Shown: positions 6,543 to 15,577, counted from the first letter of the stretch. The stretch is DNA of 64,000 bases from Sphingobium sp. JS3065 (GCF_026427355.1 NZ_CP102664.1:3289501-3353500); one strand, 5' to 3'. The notes: generated by a model from the letters alone, not told the origin. A program made the numbers and translations.

Positions 6543-7829
6543 CTAGTCCTTCAGCAGGTTCTTCGCACTCATCACGCCATCCATGAGCAGGTCGGCCCAC
6601 TCCTGCGCGATTTCGCGGCGCCGGGGCATATAAGCGGCGCGGTTATAGGCGCTCTCCACCTTGTTCTGCGGGACGTGCGACAGCATCAAGTCGATGATGG
6701 CACGATCGGGTGAGGCATCCTGATGCCCAGCCGCTCGCCACGCGCGGTCATGCAGTTCGTTCATGATGGTGCTGAACGCCGCGCGCCAGCCGTGGGGGAC
6801 ATGACGGCCATGATAACCGACCCGGTTATAAAGATAGCCAATCGCGTTCTCACTCATCGGCTGGTGGCTGTGCCGAATCGAGGGGAAGACTAGAGGGCAG
6901 CGCCCGGTCAGCCGCCGCGTCTGAACAATGACGTCCACCGCCTGGCGAGAGAGGGGCACGATGTGCTCAAACGCTTCCTCGTCCTTCTTGTGCAGCGCCA
7001 GCTTCATGCGAGCGGCTGGGATGCGCCAGATCGGCTCATCCCCCTCCAGATCCTCAAATTCATCCCAGCCGATGCCCCGCACGACGCCGGGCCGCACCGA
7101 TGTGAGGGCGAGCAGGCGTGAAGCCAGCTTCACGACCGGCGTAGCGCCCGACGCCTCGCTGTCCATGATCAGCTGGCGGCATTCTTCAATGTTGGTGAGG
7201 GCAGGCTGCTTGCCCTTCTTGGGAAGCGGCTTGAGCGCCTTGGTGACGATCGCGGCTGGATCACTGTCCCCGATGCCTTCCGAGATGGCATAGACGAAGA
7301 CTGCGGACATGCGCTGCCGGATGCGCCGGGCAGTTTCGATAGAGCCGCGTCGTTCGATCTTGCGGAGGGTCGCCAGCACAGTGGGGGCATCGATCTCCTG
7401 AATGGGCATGCTGCCGATCTCAGGAAAGACGTCGCGCTGAAGGCTGTTGAGGACGTCATAGGCATGAACCTCGGCCCAGCGGCCTTTCTCATTCTCATGC
7501 CATGCGCGGGCCAGCTTTTCGAAGGTAAGGCCAGCGCGCTCGATGCTGGCGAGTTTCGCCTTGCGCAATTCCATGGCTGGGTTCTGGTGCTCGCGCAGCT
7601 GCCGCCTGGCAGCGTCGCGCTTGTCACGCGCCTGAGCCAAGGAGACCTCTGGATAGGCCCCGAATGTCAGTCGGTGCTCCTTGCCAGCATGGCGATATTT
7701 ATAGCGCCAGCTCTTAAATCCCTTGGTCGTGACGAACAGGTAGAGCCCCTTTTCGTCGGCCAGCTTATAGTCCTTCTCGCGCGGCAGCGCTTTGCGGACC
7801 TGAGCGTCGGTAAGCATCGATGCCCCCAT
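6543..7829 (-). CDS. P4-type tyrosine integrase
   Basis: Site-specific recombinase for prophage integration and excision. 428 residues from ATG 7829; an in-frame ATG at 7817 gives MLTDAQVRKALP, a common start for the family, and is equally possible. The N-terminal arm-binding domain (about 5-90) is followed by a SAM-like core-binding domain (100-200) and the catalytic domain. Catalytic residues visible are R246 (SVRPG), H346-x-x-R349 (HGWR), H385 (LSHV) and Y400 (NRAAY). It is transcribed away from the adjacent tRNA-Ser, whose 3' end is the likely integration site. It looks complete and functional. Confidence 0.9.
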   Translation of the reverse strand: MGASMLTDAQVRKALPREKDYKLADEKGLYLFVTTKGFKSWRYKYRHAGKEHRLTFGAYPEVSLAQARDKRDAARRQLREHQNPAMELRKAKLASIERAGLTFEKLARAWHENEKGRWAEVHAYDVLNSLQRDVFPEIGSMPIQEIDAPTVLATLRKIERRGSIETARRIRQRMSAVFVYAISEGIGDSDPAAIVTKALKPLPKKGKQPALTNIEECRQLIMDSEASGATPVVKLASRLLALTSVRPGVVRGIGWDEFEDLEGDEPIWRIPAARMKLALHKKDEEAFEHIVPLSRQAVDVIVQTRRLTGRCPLVFPSIRHSHQPMSENAIGYLYNRVGYHGRHVPHGWRAAFSTIMNELHDRAWRAAGHQDASPDRAIIDLMLSHVPQNKVESAYNRAAYMPRRREIAQEWADLLMDGVMSAKNLLKD

Positions 7830-7883
7830 ATTCCAAAAGCCATGCCCCCATTATGCCCCCTGTTGCTGTGCGATTGGGGGCAT
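7820..7883. repeat. Phased ATGCCCCC repeats, candidate integrase arm sites
   Basis: Direct copies of ATGCCCCC start at 7820, 7842 and 7853 (22 and 11 bases apart, about two turns and one turn of DNA), and an inverted copy lies at 7876-7883. They lie between the integrase start and the tRNA-Ser 3' end, where arm-type sites are expected. The first overlaps the integrase ATG, so binding could also repress int. Confidence 0.45.
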
Positions 7884-7974
7884 TCCGATGGGAACCCATG
7901 GGAAGGTTCATAGCCGAAAAACGGGAGAAAAGCGAAGGGAATGGGGGTTAATGAACCCTGATGAATGGAGAAAA

Positions 7975-8000
7975 TGGCGGAGCGGGAGGGATTCGAACCC
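7975..8000. other. Predicted prophage attachment junction
   Basis: The tRNA-Ser 3' end (T-arm, acceptor strand and encoded CCA) faces the integrase gene 145 bases away. P4-type integrases typically recombine within tRNA 3' ends. The second att copy should lie to the left of this window, so the core cannot be defined here. Confidence 0.45.
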
Positions 8001-8065
8001 TCGATACGCTTTTGACGTATACTCACTTTCCAGGCGAGCGCCTTCGACCACTCGGCCACCGCTCC
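7975..8065 (-). tRNA. tRNA-Ser (GGA anticodon)
   Basis: 91 bases including an encoded CCA. The acceptor stem is GGAGCGG/CCGCTCC, the anticodon loop CTGGAAA contains GGA, a long variable arm (class II tRNA) is present, and the T-arm is GAGGG-TTCGAAT-CCCTC. It is the integration target of the prophage lying to its left. Confidence 0.95.
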
Positions 8066-8244
8066 GCATTGCACTGGAGGCGGCTCCCTATCGTGGGTCG
8101 GCGCGCTAGGCAAGGGGATGCTTTACTTTACTTTCCATCCGGCAGACACGCTGAGGCTCCATCCCGCAAAAACGGGTAAATTGCCGGAACGATGCCTATC
8201 TACCGGACATTGAAGCCCCGCCGGCAACGATGGAGAGCAAGGTC

Positions 8245-9360
8245 ATGATCGTAGGCACCGTCAGAGAGGTCAAGAATCACGAATATCGCGTCGGCCTGAC
8301 GCCCGAAAGCGTGCATGAGCTGACCGCCCACGGCCATCGCGTGCTGGTGGAAAGCGGCGCGGGGGAGGGGATCGGTGCGCATGACGGCCTCTATGCCCGC
8401 GCCGGGGCGGAGATCGTGGACGACCCCGCCGCCATCTTCGCGGCGGCGGAAATGATCGTGAAGGTCAAGGAGCCCCAGCCGGAAGAACGCGCCCTGCTGC
8501 GCCCCGGCCAGATCCTCTACACCTATCTGCATCTGGCGCCCGATCCGGATCAGGCGCGGGATCTGATGGCGTCGGGCGCGATCGGCATCGCCTATGAAAC
8601 GGTGACCGACGCCCATGGCGGTCTGCCGCTGCTGAAACCCATGAGCCAGGTCGCAGGACGCATGGCGATCCAGGCCGGGGCGACCGCGCTGGAAAAGGCG
8701 CATGGCGGACGGGGCGTGCTGCTGGGCGGGGTGCCCGGCGTCCTCCCGGCGAAGGTCGCGGTGATCGGCGGCGGCGTGGTCGGCTTCAACGCGGCGCAGA
8801 TGGCGGCGGGCCTGGGCGCGGACGTCACCATCCTGGACCGCAGCCCGGAAGCGCTGGAACGGCTGGGCATCCATTTCGAGGCGCGGGCCAAGACGCGCTT
8901 TTCCAACCGCGCCAATCTGGCCGAATGCGTGGAGGAGGCGGACCTTGTGATCGGCGCGGTGCTGATCCCCGGCGCCGCCGCGCCCAAACTGGTGTCGGCG
9001 GCCATGCTGAAGACCATGAAGAAGGGCGCGGTGCTGGTCGACGTCGCCATCGACCAGGGCGGCTGCTTCGAAACCAGCCACCCCACCACCCATGACGACC
9101 CGACCTATATCGTGGACGGCATCGTCCATTATTGCGTCGCCAACATGCCCGGCGCGGTGGCGCGCACCAGCACCTACGCGCTCAACAACGTCACCCTGCC
9201 CCATGCGCTGCGCATCGCCGACCTGGGCTGGAAGGAAGCGCTGCGTGCCGACCCGCATCTGCGCGAAGGGCTGAACGTGTGGAACGGCCAGATCACCTAC
9301 CAGGCCGTGGCGGAGGCGCTGGACCTCCCCTTCACTCCGGCGGAACAAGCCGTCCGCTAG
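8245..9360 (+). CDS. ald: Alanine dehydrogenase
   Basis: NAD-dependent oxidative deamination of L-alanine to pyruvate and ammonium in the cytoplasm. The start at ATG 8245 (not the in-frame ATG at 8230) is favoured because GGAGAG lies 7 bases upstream and the product then has 371 residues, the usual length, beginning [17 protein letters not shown]. Active-site K75 (VKVKEP) and H96 (YLHLAPD) are present, as is the Rossmann motif VIGGGVVG near 170. It stands alone just outside the prophage. Confidence 0.95.
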   Translation: MIVGTVREVKNHEYRVGLTPESVHELTAHGHRVLVESGAGEGIGAHDGLYARAGAEIVDDPAAIFAAAEMIVKVKEPQPEERALLRPGQILYTYLHLAPDPDQARDLMASGAIGIAYETVTDAHGGLPLLKPMSQVAGRMAIQAGATALEKAHGGRGVLLGGVPGVLPAKVAVIGGGVVGFNAAQMAAGLGADVTILDRSPEALERLGIHFEARAKTRFSNRANLAECVEEADLVIGAVLIPGAAAPKLVSAAMLKTMKKGAVLVDVAIDQGGCFETSHPTTHDDPTYIVDGIVHYCVANMPGAVARTSTYALNNVTLPHALRIADLGWKEALRADPHLREGLNVWNGQITYQAVAEALDLPFTPAEQAVR

Positions 9361-9467
9361 GCCAGGTTCGACCGGTTTGACCCCCGCGAATGCGCGGATC
9401 GCGCCTGACAGCGCCTGCCCGCTGCGATGCGTCGAACCGTGGACGACGATCCGCGATGATGAACAGG

Positions 9468-10388
9468 TCAGCCTGCCCAGGCCACCGCGACCTCTCCGAG
9501 CGCTTTGAGAACGGCTTCGTCCGTCGGACGCACATTTTCGGAGAAGGACGCGGTCTCGAAATAGCCAGTCACGACCAACGGGCTGCCACCATTGGGTGGA
9601 ACCAGGATAGCCAGGTCGTTGGTCTTGTTGCCGATGCCTGGGCGCATGCCAGTGCCCGTTTTATCGAAAGCGCGCCAATCCGCGGGAATTCCGGCCCTGA
9701 TGCGGTTCATTCCGGTTTTCGTTGCCGCCATCCAGTCGCGCAGGCGGTTTCGACTGTGCGGGCGAAGCACGTCGCCCAGCACAATCCGCCGTACCGTTTC
9801 GGCCATTGCCCTTGGTGTCGTGCTGTTCTCCTCGGTGCCGGGCGGTATGACGTTGATGTCTGGCTCATAGCCGTCAAGCCGACTTTCATCATCCCCGATC
9901 CCGCGCCAGAACCGCGTCAATGCCTGCGGTCCGCCAAGCCGACGCATCAGCACGTTCGCAGCGGCATTGTCGCTCGTCACCTGCACGGCTTCGGCCAGCG
10001 TCAGGATCGGCAAGACGCCGTCGGCAAGATTCCTTTCGACGACAGGCGAATAGGCGACGATATCGGACTGGCCGAAGGGGAGCATTTGCTTCAGGTCGAG
10101 GCGACCGGCATCGCTTTCTCGAAGCGCCATCGCCGCAAGCGACAATTTGAACGTCGAACAATGGCAGAAGCGCTCATCGGCGCGCCAGCCAAAGCTCTGT
10201 CCGCTGCCGGTATCGAGAAAGAACGCTCCCAGTCTGCCGCCCGCCGCCTGTTCAATGGCGCGAAGGCGGGCGATCGGATCAAATGTCGTTGCTCGCCCGC
10301 CAGCACAACCGGACAGGAGCATGACGCCGATACCAGATAGAAAGTCGCGCCGATCGATCATGAATTGGCAGTATATTATCCTTTTCAT
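9468..10388 (-). CDS. Class A beta-lactamase, Tat/lipoprotein-type signal
   Basis: Periplasmic serine beta-lactamase. All class A motifs are present: S78-T-F-K81, S139-D-N, E175-P-D-I-N179 (omega-loop Glu and Asn) and K243-T-G. The signal region has RRDFLSG (twin-arginine type) followed by LSGCAG, a lipobox, so a Tat-exported lipoprotein is possible. The translation start may be the ATG at 10388 or the one at 10361 (MIDRRDFLSG), and neither has a strong ribosome site. A Cys lies two residues before the catalytic Ser, but no partner Cys follows KTG, so the carbapenemase-type disulfide is not evident. No LysR-type ampR neighbour is seen. Confidence 0.85.
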   Translation of the reverse strand: MKRIIYCQFMIDRRDFLSGIGVMLLSGCAGGRATTFDPIARLRAIEQAAGGRLGAFFLDTGSGQSFGWRADERFCHCSTFKLSLAAMALRESDAGRLDLKQMLPFGQSDIVAYSPVVERNLADGVLPILTLAEAVQVTSDNAAANVLMRRLGGPQALTRFWRGIGDDESRLDGYEPDINVIPPGTEENSTTPRAMAETVRRIVLGDVLRPHSRNRLRDWMAATKTGMNRIRAGIPADWRAFDKTGTGMRPGIGNKTNDLAILVPPNGGSPLVVTGYFETASFSENVRPTDEAVLKALGEVAVAWAG

Positions 10389-10554
10389 TTTTGCATCATC
10401 GTTGGATGGCGCCTGTCATCCGCCCTCCGCCCGACACCCCCATTCCGAATGAAATTCAGGCGCCCTCGCGGCCCTTATGGGGAAAGCCCTTTACATCCCG
10501 CACGGGATTGTCTGTGAAGTACCCAGCGTACAGCCAAGGACAGGAACCCGCACC

Positions 10555-11556
10555 ATGACAATCCTCGTGACCGGCGCGGCCGGATTCATCGGCATGGCCG
10601 TCGCTGACCGTCTGTTGTCGCAGGGCCGGGCGGTGTTCGGCATCGACAATATGAACGACTATTACCCCGTCTCGCTGAAACGCGACCGGATCGCCGCCCT
10701 GCATGAACGCCATGGCGGCCTGTTCACCTTCGCGGAACTCGATTTCGCCGACATGGACGCGCTCCAGGCGGCGCTGCACGACCACCCCATCGACGCGATC
10801 GTCCATCTGGGCGCGCAGGCGGGCGTGCGCTATTCGCTGATCAACCCCCACGCCTATGTCCGCTCCAACCTCGCGGGCCATGTCAACATGCTGGAAGTGG
10901 CGCGGGAACGGCGGGTGCGGCACCTGGTCTACGCCTCCTCCTCCTCCGTCTATGGCGGCAACGACACGCTGCCCTTCCGCGTGGAGGACCGCGCCGACCA
11001 CCCCGTCTCGCTCTACGCCGCCACCAAGCGGGCGGACGAACTGATGAGCGAAACCTACGCCCATCTCTTCCGCATTCCGATGACGGGCCTGCGCTTCTTC
11101 ACCGTCTACGGTCCCTGGGGCCGCCCCGACATGGCGATGTGGATCTTCACATCGAAGATATTGGCGGGCGATCCGATCCCGGTGTTCAACCATGGCCGGA
11201 TGCAGCGCGACTTCACCTATATAGACGACATCGTCAGCGGCGTGATCGGCTGCCTGGACCATGCGCCGGAGGATGACGGCGCGGCCAAGGCGGGGGGCAG
11301 CCGCTCGCCCCACCGGCTCTACAATATCGGCAACAACCGCCCCGAAGAATTGATGCACCTCATCTCCGTTCTGGAGGATGCCTGCGGGCGCAAGGCGGAA
11401 ATCGACTTCCAGCCAATGCAGCCGGGGGACGTTCCCGCGACCTTCGCGGACATCAGCGCCATCGCGCAGGACATCGGCTTCGCGCCGACCACCGGCATCG
11501 AAACGGGCGTGCCGCGCTTCGTCGACTGGTATCGCGCCTATCACAAGCTGGGGTGA
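10555..11556 (+). CDS. NAD-dependent epimerase, UDP-glucuronate 4-epimerase-like
   Basis: Extended short-chain dehydrogenase that probably interconverts UDP-glucuronate and UDP-galacturonate for surface polysaccharide or glycosphingolipid head groups. 333 residues from ATG 10555, the start that puts the Rossmann motif GAAGFIG at residues 8-14. The catalytic Tyr-Lys pair is in LYAATKRADE, and RFFTVYGPWGRPDMA is the signature I associate with the CapI/LspL epimerases. It lies ahead of the Kdo genes but 300 bases away, so probably on a separate transcript. Confidence 0.85.
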   Translation: MTILVTGAAGFIGMAVADRLLSQGRAVFGIDNMNDYYPVSLKRDRIAALHERHGGLFTFAELDFADMDALQAALHDHPIDAIVHLGAQAGVRYSLINPHAYVRSNLAGHVNMLEVARERRVRHLVYASSSSVYGGNDTLPFRVEDRADHPVSLYAATKRADELMSETYAHLFRIPMTGLRFFTVYGPWGRPDMAMWIFTSKILAGDPIPVFNHGRMQRDFTYIDDIVSGVIGCLDHAPEDDGAAKAGGSRSPHRLYNIGNNRPEELMHLISVLEDACGRKAEIDFQPMQPGDVPATFADISAIAQDIGFAPTTGIETGVPRFVDWYRAYHKLG

Positions 11557-11854
11557 CGCGGGCGTCAACAATCGCTGCGACGATAAATGGTTCCGCCATC
11601 GGTCCGCCTTATTGAGCAACTCGTCGCTTTTTGGTCCATTGTGGCGTTAATGGCGCGTAAATCAACATTCGCACTTGCGAAATAGATTGCTAAAAACAAT
11701 GGAAGACGCCATCCACGACAGCCGGGTGCCGATTGCTTCAATCGGTCGGGTCGCGGAATGAGGTAAGGGCGGAACACCGTGGGGCGGTGGTTCGTCGCCG
11801 CTATGGTCAGCCGGAACGACAACCGGCGGCGATGGCGGAAAAAAGGGCTTACGC
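11557..11854. other. Leader region without a gene
   Basis: 298 bases between the epimerase and kdsD. It is AT-richer than its surroundings and contains one small perfect hairpin (CCGATTG-ctt-CAATCGG, 11729-11745) with no U-run. It presumably holds the kdsD promoter; I could not place its boxes with confidence. Confidence 0.4.
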
Positions 11855-12862
11855 GTGTCGACAGTAACGAAGATCGTGCCATTCGGCTCAGGCGGACGGA
11901 TCGCTGAATCCGCGCGCCGCACATTGTCCATCGCGGCGGAGGGGTTGAACGCCCTGGAAGCGAAATTCGCGGACCGGGAATTTTCCGCCAACTTCCTGCG
12001 CATGGTCGGCGCCATCATGAATGTCCGGGGCCGCCTGATCGTCACCGGCATCGGCAAGAGCGGCATCGTCGCGCGCAAGATGACGGCGACCCTCACCTCC
12101 ACCGGCACGCCCGCCATCTTCCTGCACCCCGCGGACGCCGGTCATGGCGACCTGGGCATGGTGACGCCGGACGATGTCGTGCTGATGCTGTCCCATTCGG
12201 GCGAGTCCAGCGAACTCGGCCCCATCATCCAATATTGCAAGCGCTTCGCCATCCCCCTGCTGGGCATGACGACGCGCTCGCACAGCACGGTCGCGGCGGC
12301 GTCGGACATCTGCATCCTGATGCCGAACGTGAAGGAAGCCTGCCCCAACGCGCTGGCGCCGACCACCTCCACCACGATCCAGATGGCCTTTGGCGACGCG
12401 CTCGCCATTTCGCTGATGGAGATGCGGGGCTTTTCGGCGGACGATTTCCACAAATTCCACCCCAATGGCCGGCTCGGCGCGCAACTGGTCAAGGTGCGCG
12501 AACTCATGGCGTCGGGCGACGATGTGCCCCGCGTGGAGGAGGACGCCTCGCTGCTGGACGCCACCATCGAAATGACCCGCGCGCGCCTCGGCGGCACGGC
12601 GGTCGTCAACAGGGAAGGTGCGCTGATCGGCGCCTTCACCGACGGCGACCTGCGCCGCACTGTCACCGGCACCCGCCATATGAACGAACCGGTGGGCCGC
12701 TACATGACGGCAGAGCCGCTGTCGGTCGGGCCGGAGGAGCTGGCGTCCGAAGCCCTGCGCCTGATGCACGACCATAATATCACCCTCCTCTTCATCTGCG
12801 AAAAGGATCGTCTGGTCGGCGCGCTCCACATGCACGACCTGCTGCACGCGGGCGTCGCCTGA
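11855..12862 (+). CDS. kdsD: D-arabinose 5-phosphate isomerase
   Basis: Converts ribulose 5-phosphate to arabinose 5-phosphate, the first committed step to Kdo for lipopolysaccharide. 335 residues from GTG 11855. An N-terminal SIS domain (about 30-165; GIGKSGIVARKM, SHSGESSEL) precedes two CBS motifs (about 205-330). This is the standard KdsD layout. It begins a + strand group with a kdsB-like gene and a phosphatase. Confidence 0.93.
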   Translation: MSTVTKIVPFGSGGRIAESARRTLSIAAEGLNALEAKFADREFSANFLRMVGAIMNVRGRLIVTGIGKSGIVARKMTATLTSTGTPAIFLHPADAGHGDLGMVTPDDVVLMLSHSGESSELGPIIQYCKRFAIPLLGMTTRSHSTVAAASDICILMPNVKEACPNALAPTTSTTIQMAFGDALAISLMEMRGFSADDFHKFHPNGRLGAQLVKVRELMASGDDVPRVEEDASLLDATIEMTRARLGGTAVVNREGALIGAFTDGDLRRTVTGTRHMNEPVGRYMTAEPLSVGPEELASEALRLMHDHNITLLFICEKDRLVGALHMHDLLHAGVA

Positions 12863-12911
12863 ATGGCGCCGGGCGCGCAGGGACCAGCATGATCCATTCG
12901 GCCTGAACGGA

Positions 12912-13724
12912 ATGTCCGCGACGTCCACCCTCATCGTCATCCCGGCCCGCGCAGGCTCCTCCCGCCTGCCGCGCAAGCCGCTGCGCCTCATCGCGGGCCG
13001 CACATTGCTGCACCGGACCATCGCCATGGCCCGCGCCGCCACCGCGAACCTCCCGCACGCGCACCTGCTGGTCGCCACCGATGACGAGGAAATAGCCACC
13101 CACGCCCGCGCCGCGGGCTGCGACGCGGCCATGACGGACAGCGGCATCGCCACCGGCTCCGGCCGCGCCCTGGCCGCCGCCCGCCAGCGCGAGGGCGAAC
13201 CCCGCTTCATCGTCAACCTCCAGGGCGACAGTCCCTTCCAGCCGGAAGGCGCGCTCCGCGCCGTCATCGCCGCGCTGGAGGGCGGGGCGGATGTCGCCAC
13301 CCCCGTCATCGCCCTGGACTGGCCCGCGCTCGACGCCCTGCGCGACCACAAGACGCGCTCGCCCTTCAGCGGCACCACCTGCGCCCGCGCGCCGGACGGC
13401 CGCGCCCTCTGGTTCTCCAAGACCATCATCCCCGCCATCCGGAACGAGGATGCCCTGCGCCAAAGCCAGCCGCTCTCCCCGGTCTGGCGCCATGTCGGCC
13501 TCTACGGCTACACGCTGGAAGCCCTGACCCGCTTCGAAGCCGCCCCCCCCACGACCCTCGAAAATCTCGAAGGCCTGGAACAACTCCGCCTGCTCGAACT
13601 CGGCATCCCCATCACCACCGTAGCCGTATCCCCGCCCCTCTTCGACAGTTCCGGCATCGACACCGAAGCAGACATCGCCCGCGTCGAAGCCCTGATCGCC
13701 ACCCACGGCGACCCGACGCCCTGA
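12912..13724 (+). CDS. kdsB: KdsB-like CMP-Kdo synthetase, divergent
   Basis: Activates Kdo (or a related sugar acid) as the CMP-sugar. 270 residues, about 20 more than the typical enzyme. The nucleotidyltransferase start IPARAGSSRLPRKPL is intact. The usual LQGDEP motif reads VNLQGDSPF, and the segment that normally reads SGTDR reads ATGSGRALAAA, so residues near the CTP/sugar site differ from the textbook enzyme. The context after kdsD supports a Kdo role, but an altered acceptor sugar is possible. It overlaps the following phosphatase gene by one base (TGATG). Confidence 0.8.
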   Translation: MSATSTLIVIPARAGSSRLPRKPLRLIAGRTLLHRTIAMARAATANLPHAHLLVATDDEEIATHARAAGCDAAMTDSGIATGSGRALAAARQREGEPRFIVNLQGDSPFQPEGALRAVIAALEGGADVATPVIALDWPALDALRDHKTRSPFSGTTCARAPDGRALWFSKTIIPAIRNEDALRQSQPLSPVWRHVGLYGYTLEALTRFEAAPPTTLENLEGLEQLRLLELGIPITTVAVSPPLFDSSGIDTEADIARVEALIATHGDPTP

Positions 13725-14326
13725 TGCCCGGACCGATGCGCCGCATCTTCATCATCCGCCACGGCAACACCTTCGAAAGCAGCGCGCAGGCCCGCCGCAT
13801 CGGCGCAGGCACGGACATCCCGCTGGTGGAAAGCGGCCGCGCCCAGGCCGATAGCCTCGCCACCTGGTTCGCCGCGCAAGACTTCCCGATCCGCCGCCTG
13901 CACAGCGGCCCGCTCCGGCGCGCCCGCGAAACCGCCGCCGCCATCGCCTCCGCCACCGGCCACCCGCTCGACGGCCCACTCCCCTGGCTCAACGAGATCG
14001 ACCACGGCCCCGACGAAGGCCAACCCGAATCGCAAGTCCTCGCCCGCCTGGGCGCCGACGCGCTCACCGCCTGGGACGAACAGGGCATCGCGCCCAAGGA
14101 CTGGAGGGTCGACGCGCAATCCCGCATCGCCGCCTGGAAAGACTGGTTCGCTCAGGAAGGGGAGGGGACGGACCTGCTCGTCACCAGCAACGGCGCCGCC
14201 CGCTTCGCGCTCCTCGCATTGGGCCTGCCGCTCAAAAACCTCAAACTCCGCACCGGAGCCTTCGGCGAACTGACCATCGACGAAACAGGCGCTCCCCGAC
14301 TCGTCCACTGGGACAAACGCCCTTAA
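13724..14326 (+). CDS. Histidine phosphatase family protein, possible Kdo-8-phosphate phosphatase
   Basis: 200 residues of the phosphoglycerate-mutase/histidine phosphatase superfamily: N-terminal IIRHGNT (phospho-acceptor His and Arg), the second Arg in SGPLRRARETA, and a shortened C-terminal segment (LVTSNGAARFAL) in which the expected second catalytic His of the usual VxHG motif is replaced (SNG). It is translationally coupled to the kdsB-like gene. No HAD-type kdsC is visible in the window, so a role as the missing Kdo-8-phosphate phosphatase is plausible from context only. Confidence 0.75.
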   Translation: MPGPMRRIFIIRHGNTFESSAQARRIGAGTDIPLVESGRAQADSLATWFAAQDFPIRRLHSGPLRRARETAAAIASATGHPLDGPLPWLNEIDHGPDEGQPESQVLARLGADALTAWDEQGIAPKDWRVDAQSRIAAWKDWFAQEGEGTDLLVTSNGAARFALLALGLPLKNLKLRTGAFGELTIDETGAPRLVHWDKRP

Positions 14327-14363
14327 AGAGGAAGGAGGGGCCTGCGCACAGGCAATCCCGCCC

Positions 14364-14927
14364 TCACTCCTTCCGCTGAGGCACCGAAAAAGTCCCGGAC
14401 ACACGCCCGCCAGCCCCGCTGGACACGCCCGAACCGCCGCCACCGGCCGCCCGCCCATCCACGGTCGACCGCCCGCTGGTCAGATCGATCACCAGCCGCC
14501 CCCCGGTCAGCCGGTTCGTCCCCTGCGTCAGCGATACATTGCCCAACATGGTGATCAACCTGCTGTTCAGGTCATAGATGGCGACATTGCCCTTCGCCGT
14601 CTGATCCCCCTTGGTCACGACAACATTGCCCGAAGCGTCGATCCGGTCGATCTCCACCCCGTTGGTCCCGGTCCCGCCCCCCGGCCGGTTCCGGTAAGCC
14701 ACCGTCATCCGCGCCGCATTCAACGTCATGCCCGCCTGCGTCACCTCGACATGGCCGGACACGATCACGCGGTCGGCGCGGTCCTGCACCTCGATCCGGT
14801 CGGCGGTGAAATTCACCGGCGCATTGCTGTCATGATTCTTCAACACCTGCGCGTCCGCCCCGGCATAGACCAGTCCGGCCGCACCCAAAGCGCTCAACGA
14901 CACCAAAAGAAGGGGCTTTTTCATCAC
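14364..14927 (-). CDS. lptA: LptA periplasmic LPS-bridge protein
   Basis: 187 residues. N-terminal signal sequence (about 1-26, cleavage near AGADAQ) and an OstA/LptA beta-jellyroll domain (VNFTADRIEVQDRADRVIVSGHVEV, LTGGRLVIDLTSG). It bridges LptC in the inner membrane to LptD. The last 40 residues are Gly/Ser-rich and probably disordered. It starts inside the end of lptC with a 4-base ATGA overlap, so it is coupled. The direction is opposite to the kds group, which converges on it. Confidence 0.9.
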   Translation of the reverse strand: MMKKPLLLVSLSALGAAGLVYAGADAQVLKNHDSNAPVNFTADRIEVQDRADRVIVSGHVEVTQAGMTLNAARMTVAYRNRPGGGTGTNGVEIDRIDASGNVVVTKGDQTAKGNVAIYDLNSRLITMLGNVSLTQGTNRLTGGRLVIDLTSGRSTVDGRAAGGGGSGVSSGAGGRVSGTFSVPQRKE

Positions 14928-15571
14928 CTTTGCCCTTTGAGGCCATTTTGCTCGATACGCAAGCTCGCACGCCCGTTCAGCGTCACCGTCCGCGCGCCCA
15001 GATCGGCCTCCAGATGGTCGCCGCTGAACGTCCCTATCGGTATCCGCCCATCGACCCGCCCCGCGCTTTGCATCCGCCGCGTCTTGAGGTCCACGCCCAC
15101 ATCCCGCGTCGTCATCCTGTATCCGCCCTCCGACTGGAACTGCACCGGCCCGTCGATGGCGACCCGCTCCGTATCCATGTCGTACCGCCCCTTTTGCGCC
15201 CGCAGCAACGCCTGCCCGTCGGACAGCAATATCCGCGCCGACATGTCATTCAGGTCCACGATCGGTTCCCGCGAACTTTTCTGCACCGCCGATCCCGCCC
15301 GCAGGGAAAAGGGCTGCCCCTTGCTGTCCTCCCCGCGATAGAGCGCCTCGGTCACGCGCATCCGCTCCTTCGCCACCTCGACCTTGTTCTTGTCGAGCAC
15401 GAAGCTCACCTTGTCCCCGCCGGTAAAGGGCGCCGTCGCCAGCAAAGCCGCCAGCACGCCCACCGCCGCGGGCAGCCAGTTCTTGAGCAGCCCGACCAGC
15501 CGGTCATGCCGCCCCCCCGGCCGCGCCCAGTGTCGGCGCGCATCGCGTTGCTGTTCGGCCTGTAACGACAT
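14924..15571 (-). CDS. lptC: LptC inner-membrane LPS export protein
   Basis: 215 residues with one N-terminal membrane helix (about 32-48, LPAAVGVLAALLATAPF) and a periplasmic LptC beta fold; it links LptBFG to LptA. It lies 6 bases after the RNase D gene stop and overlaps lptA by 4 bases, so rnd-lptC-lptA is one operon. The lptB gene, which often follows in other groups, is absent here. Confidence 0.9.
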   Translation of the reverse strand: MSLQAEQQRDARRHWARPGGRHDRLVGLLKNWLPAAVGVLAALLATAPFTGGDKVSFVLDKNKVEVAKERMRVTEALYRGEDSKGQPFSLRAGSAVQKSSREPIVDLNDMSARILLSDGQALLRAQKGRYDMDTERVAIDGPVQFQSEGGYRMTTRDVGVDLKTRRMQSAGRVDGRIPIGTFSGDHLEADLGARTVTLNGRASLRIEQNGLKGQR

Positions 15572-15577
15572 GCACCC

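Larger units (their letters stand above)
6026..6545 (+). ncRNA. Candidate structured phage RNA with two four-hairpin modules
   Basis: This roughly 520-base stretch between the repressor and the integrase has no credible gene. It contains two diverged copies (6081-6249 and 6289-6455, offset about 208 bases) of a module with four hairpins in the same order: an AAATC-loop hairpin (6085-6103; 6292-6312), a long A-loop hairpin (6106-6136; 6312-6346), a third (about 6148-6172; 6357-6378) and ATATCGG/CCGATAT (6222-6239; 6427-6444). Differences between copies keep the pairing, including one two-sided change, and the wobbles are G-U only if the + strand is transcribed. A TATAAT precedes it and a hairpin (6513-6534) with a pyrimidine tract follows. 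Transcription is inferred. Confidence 0.4.
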
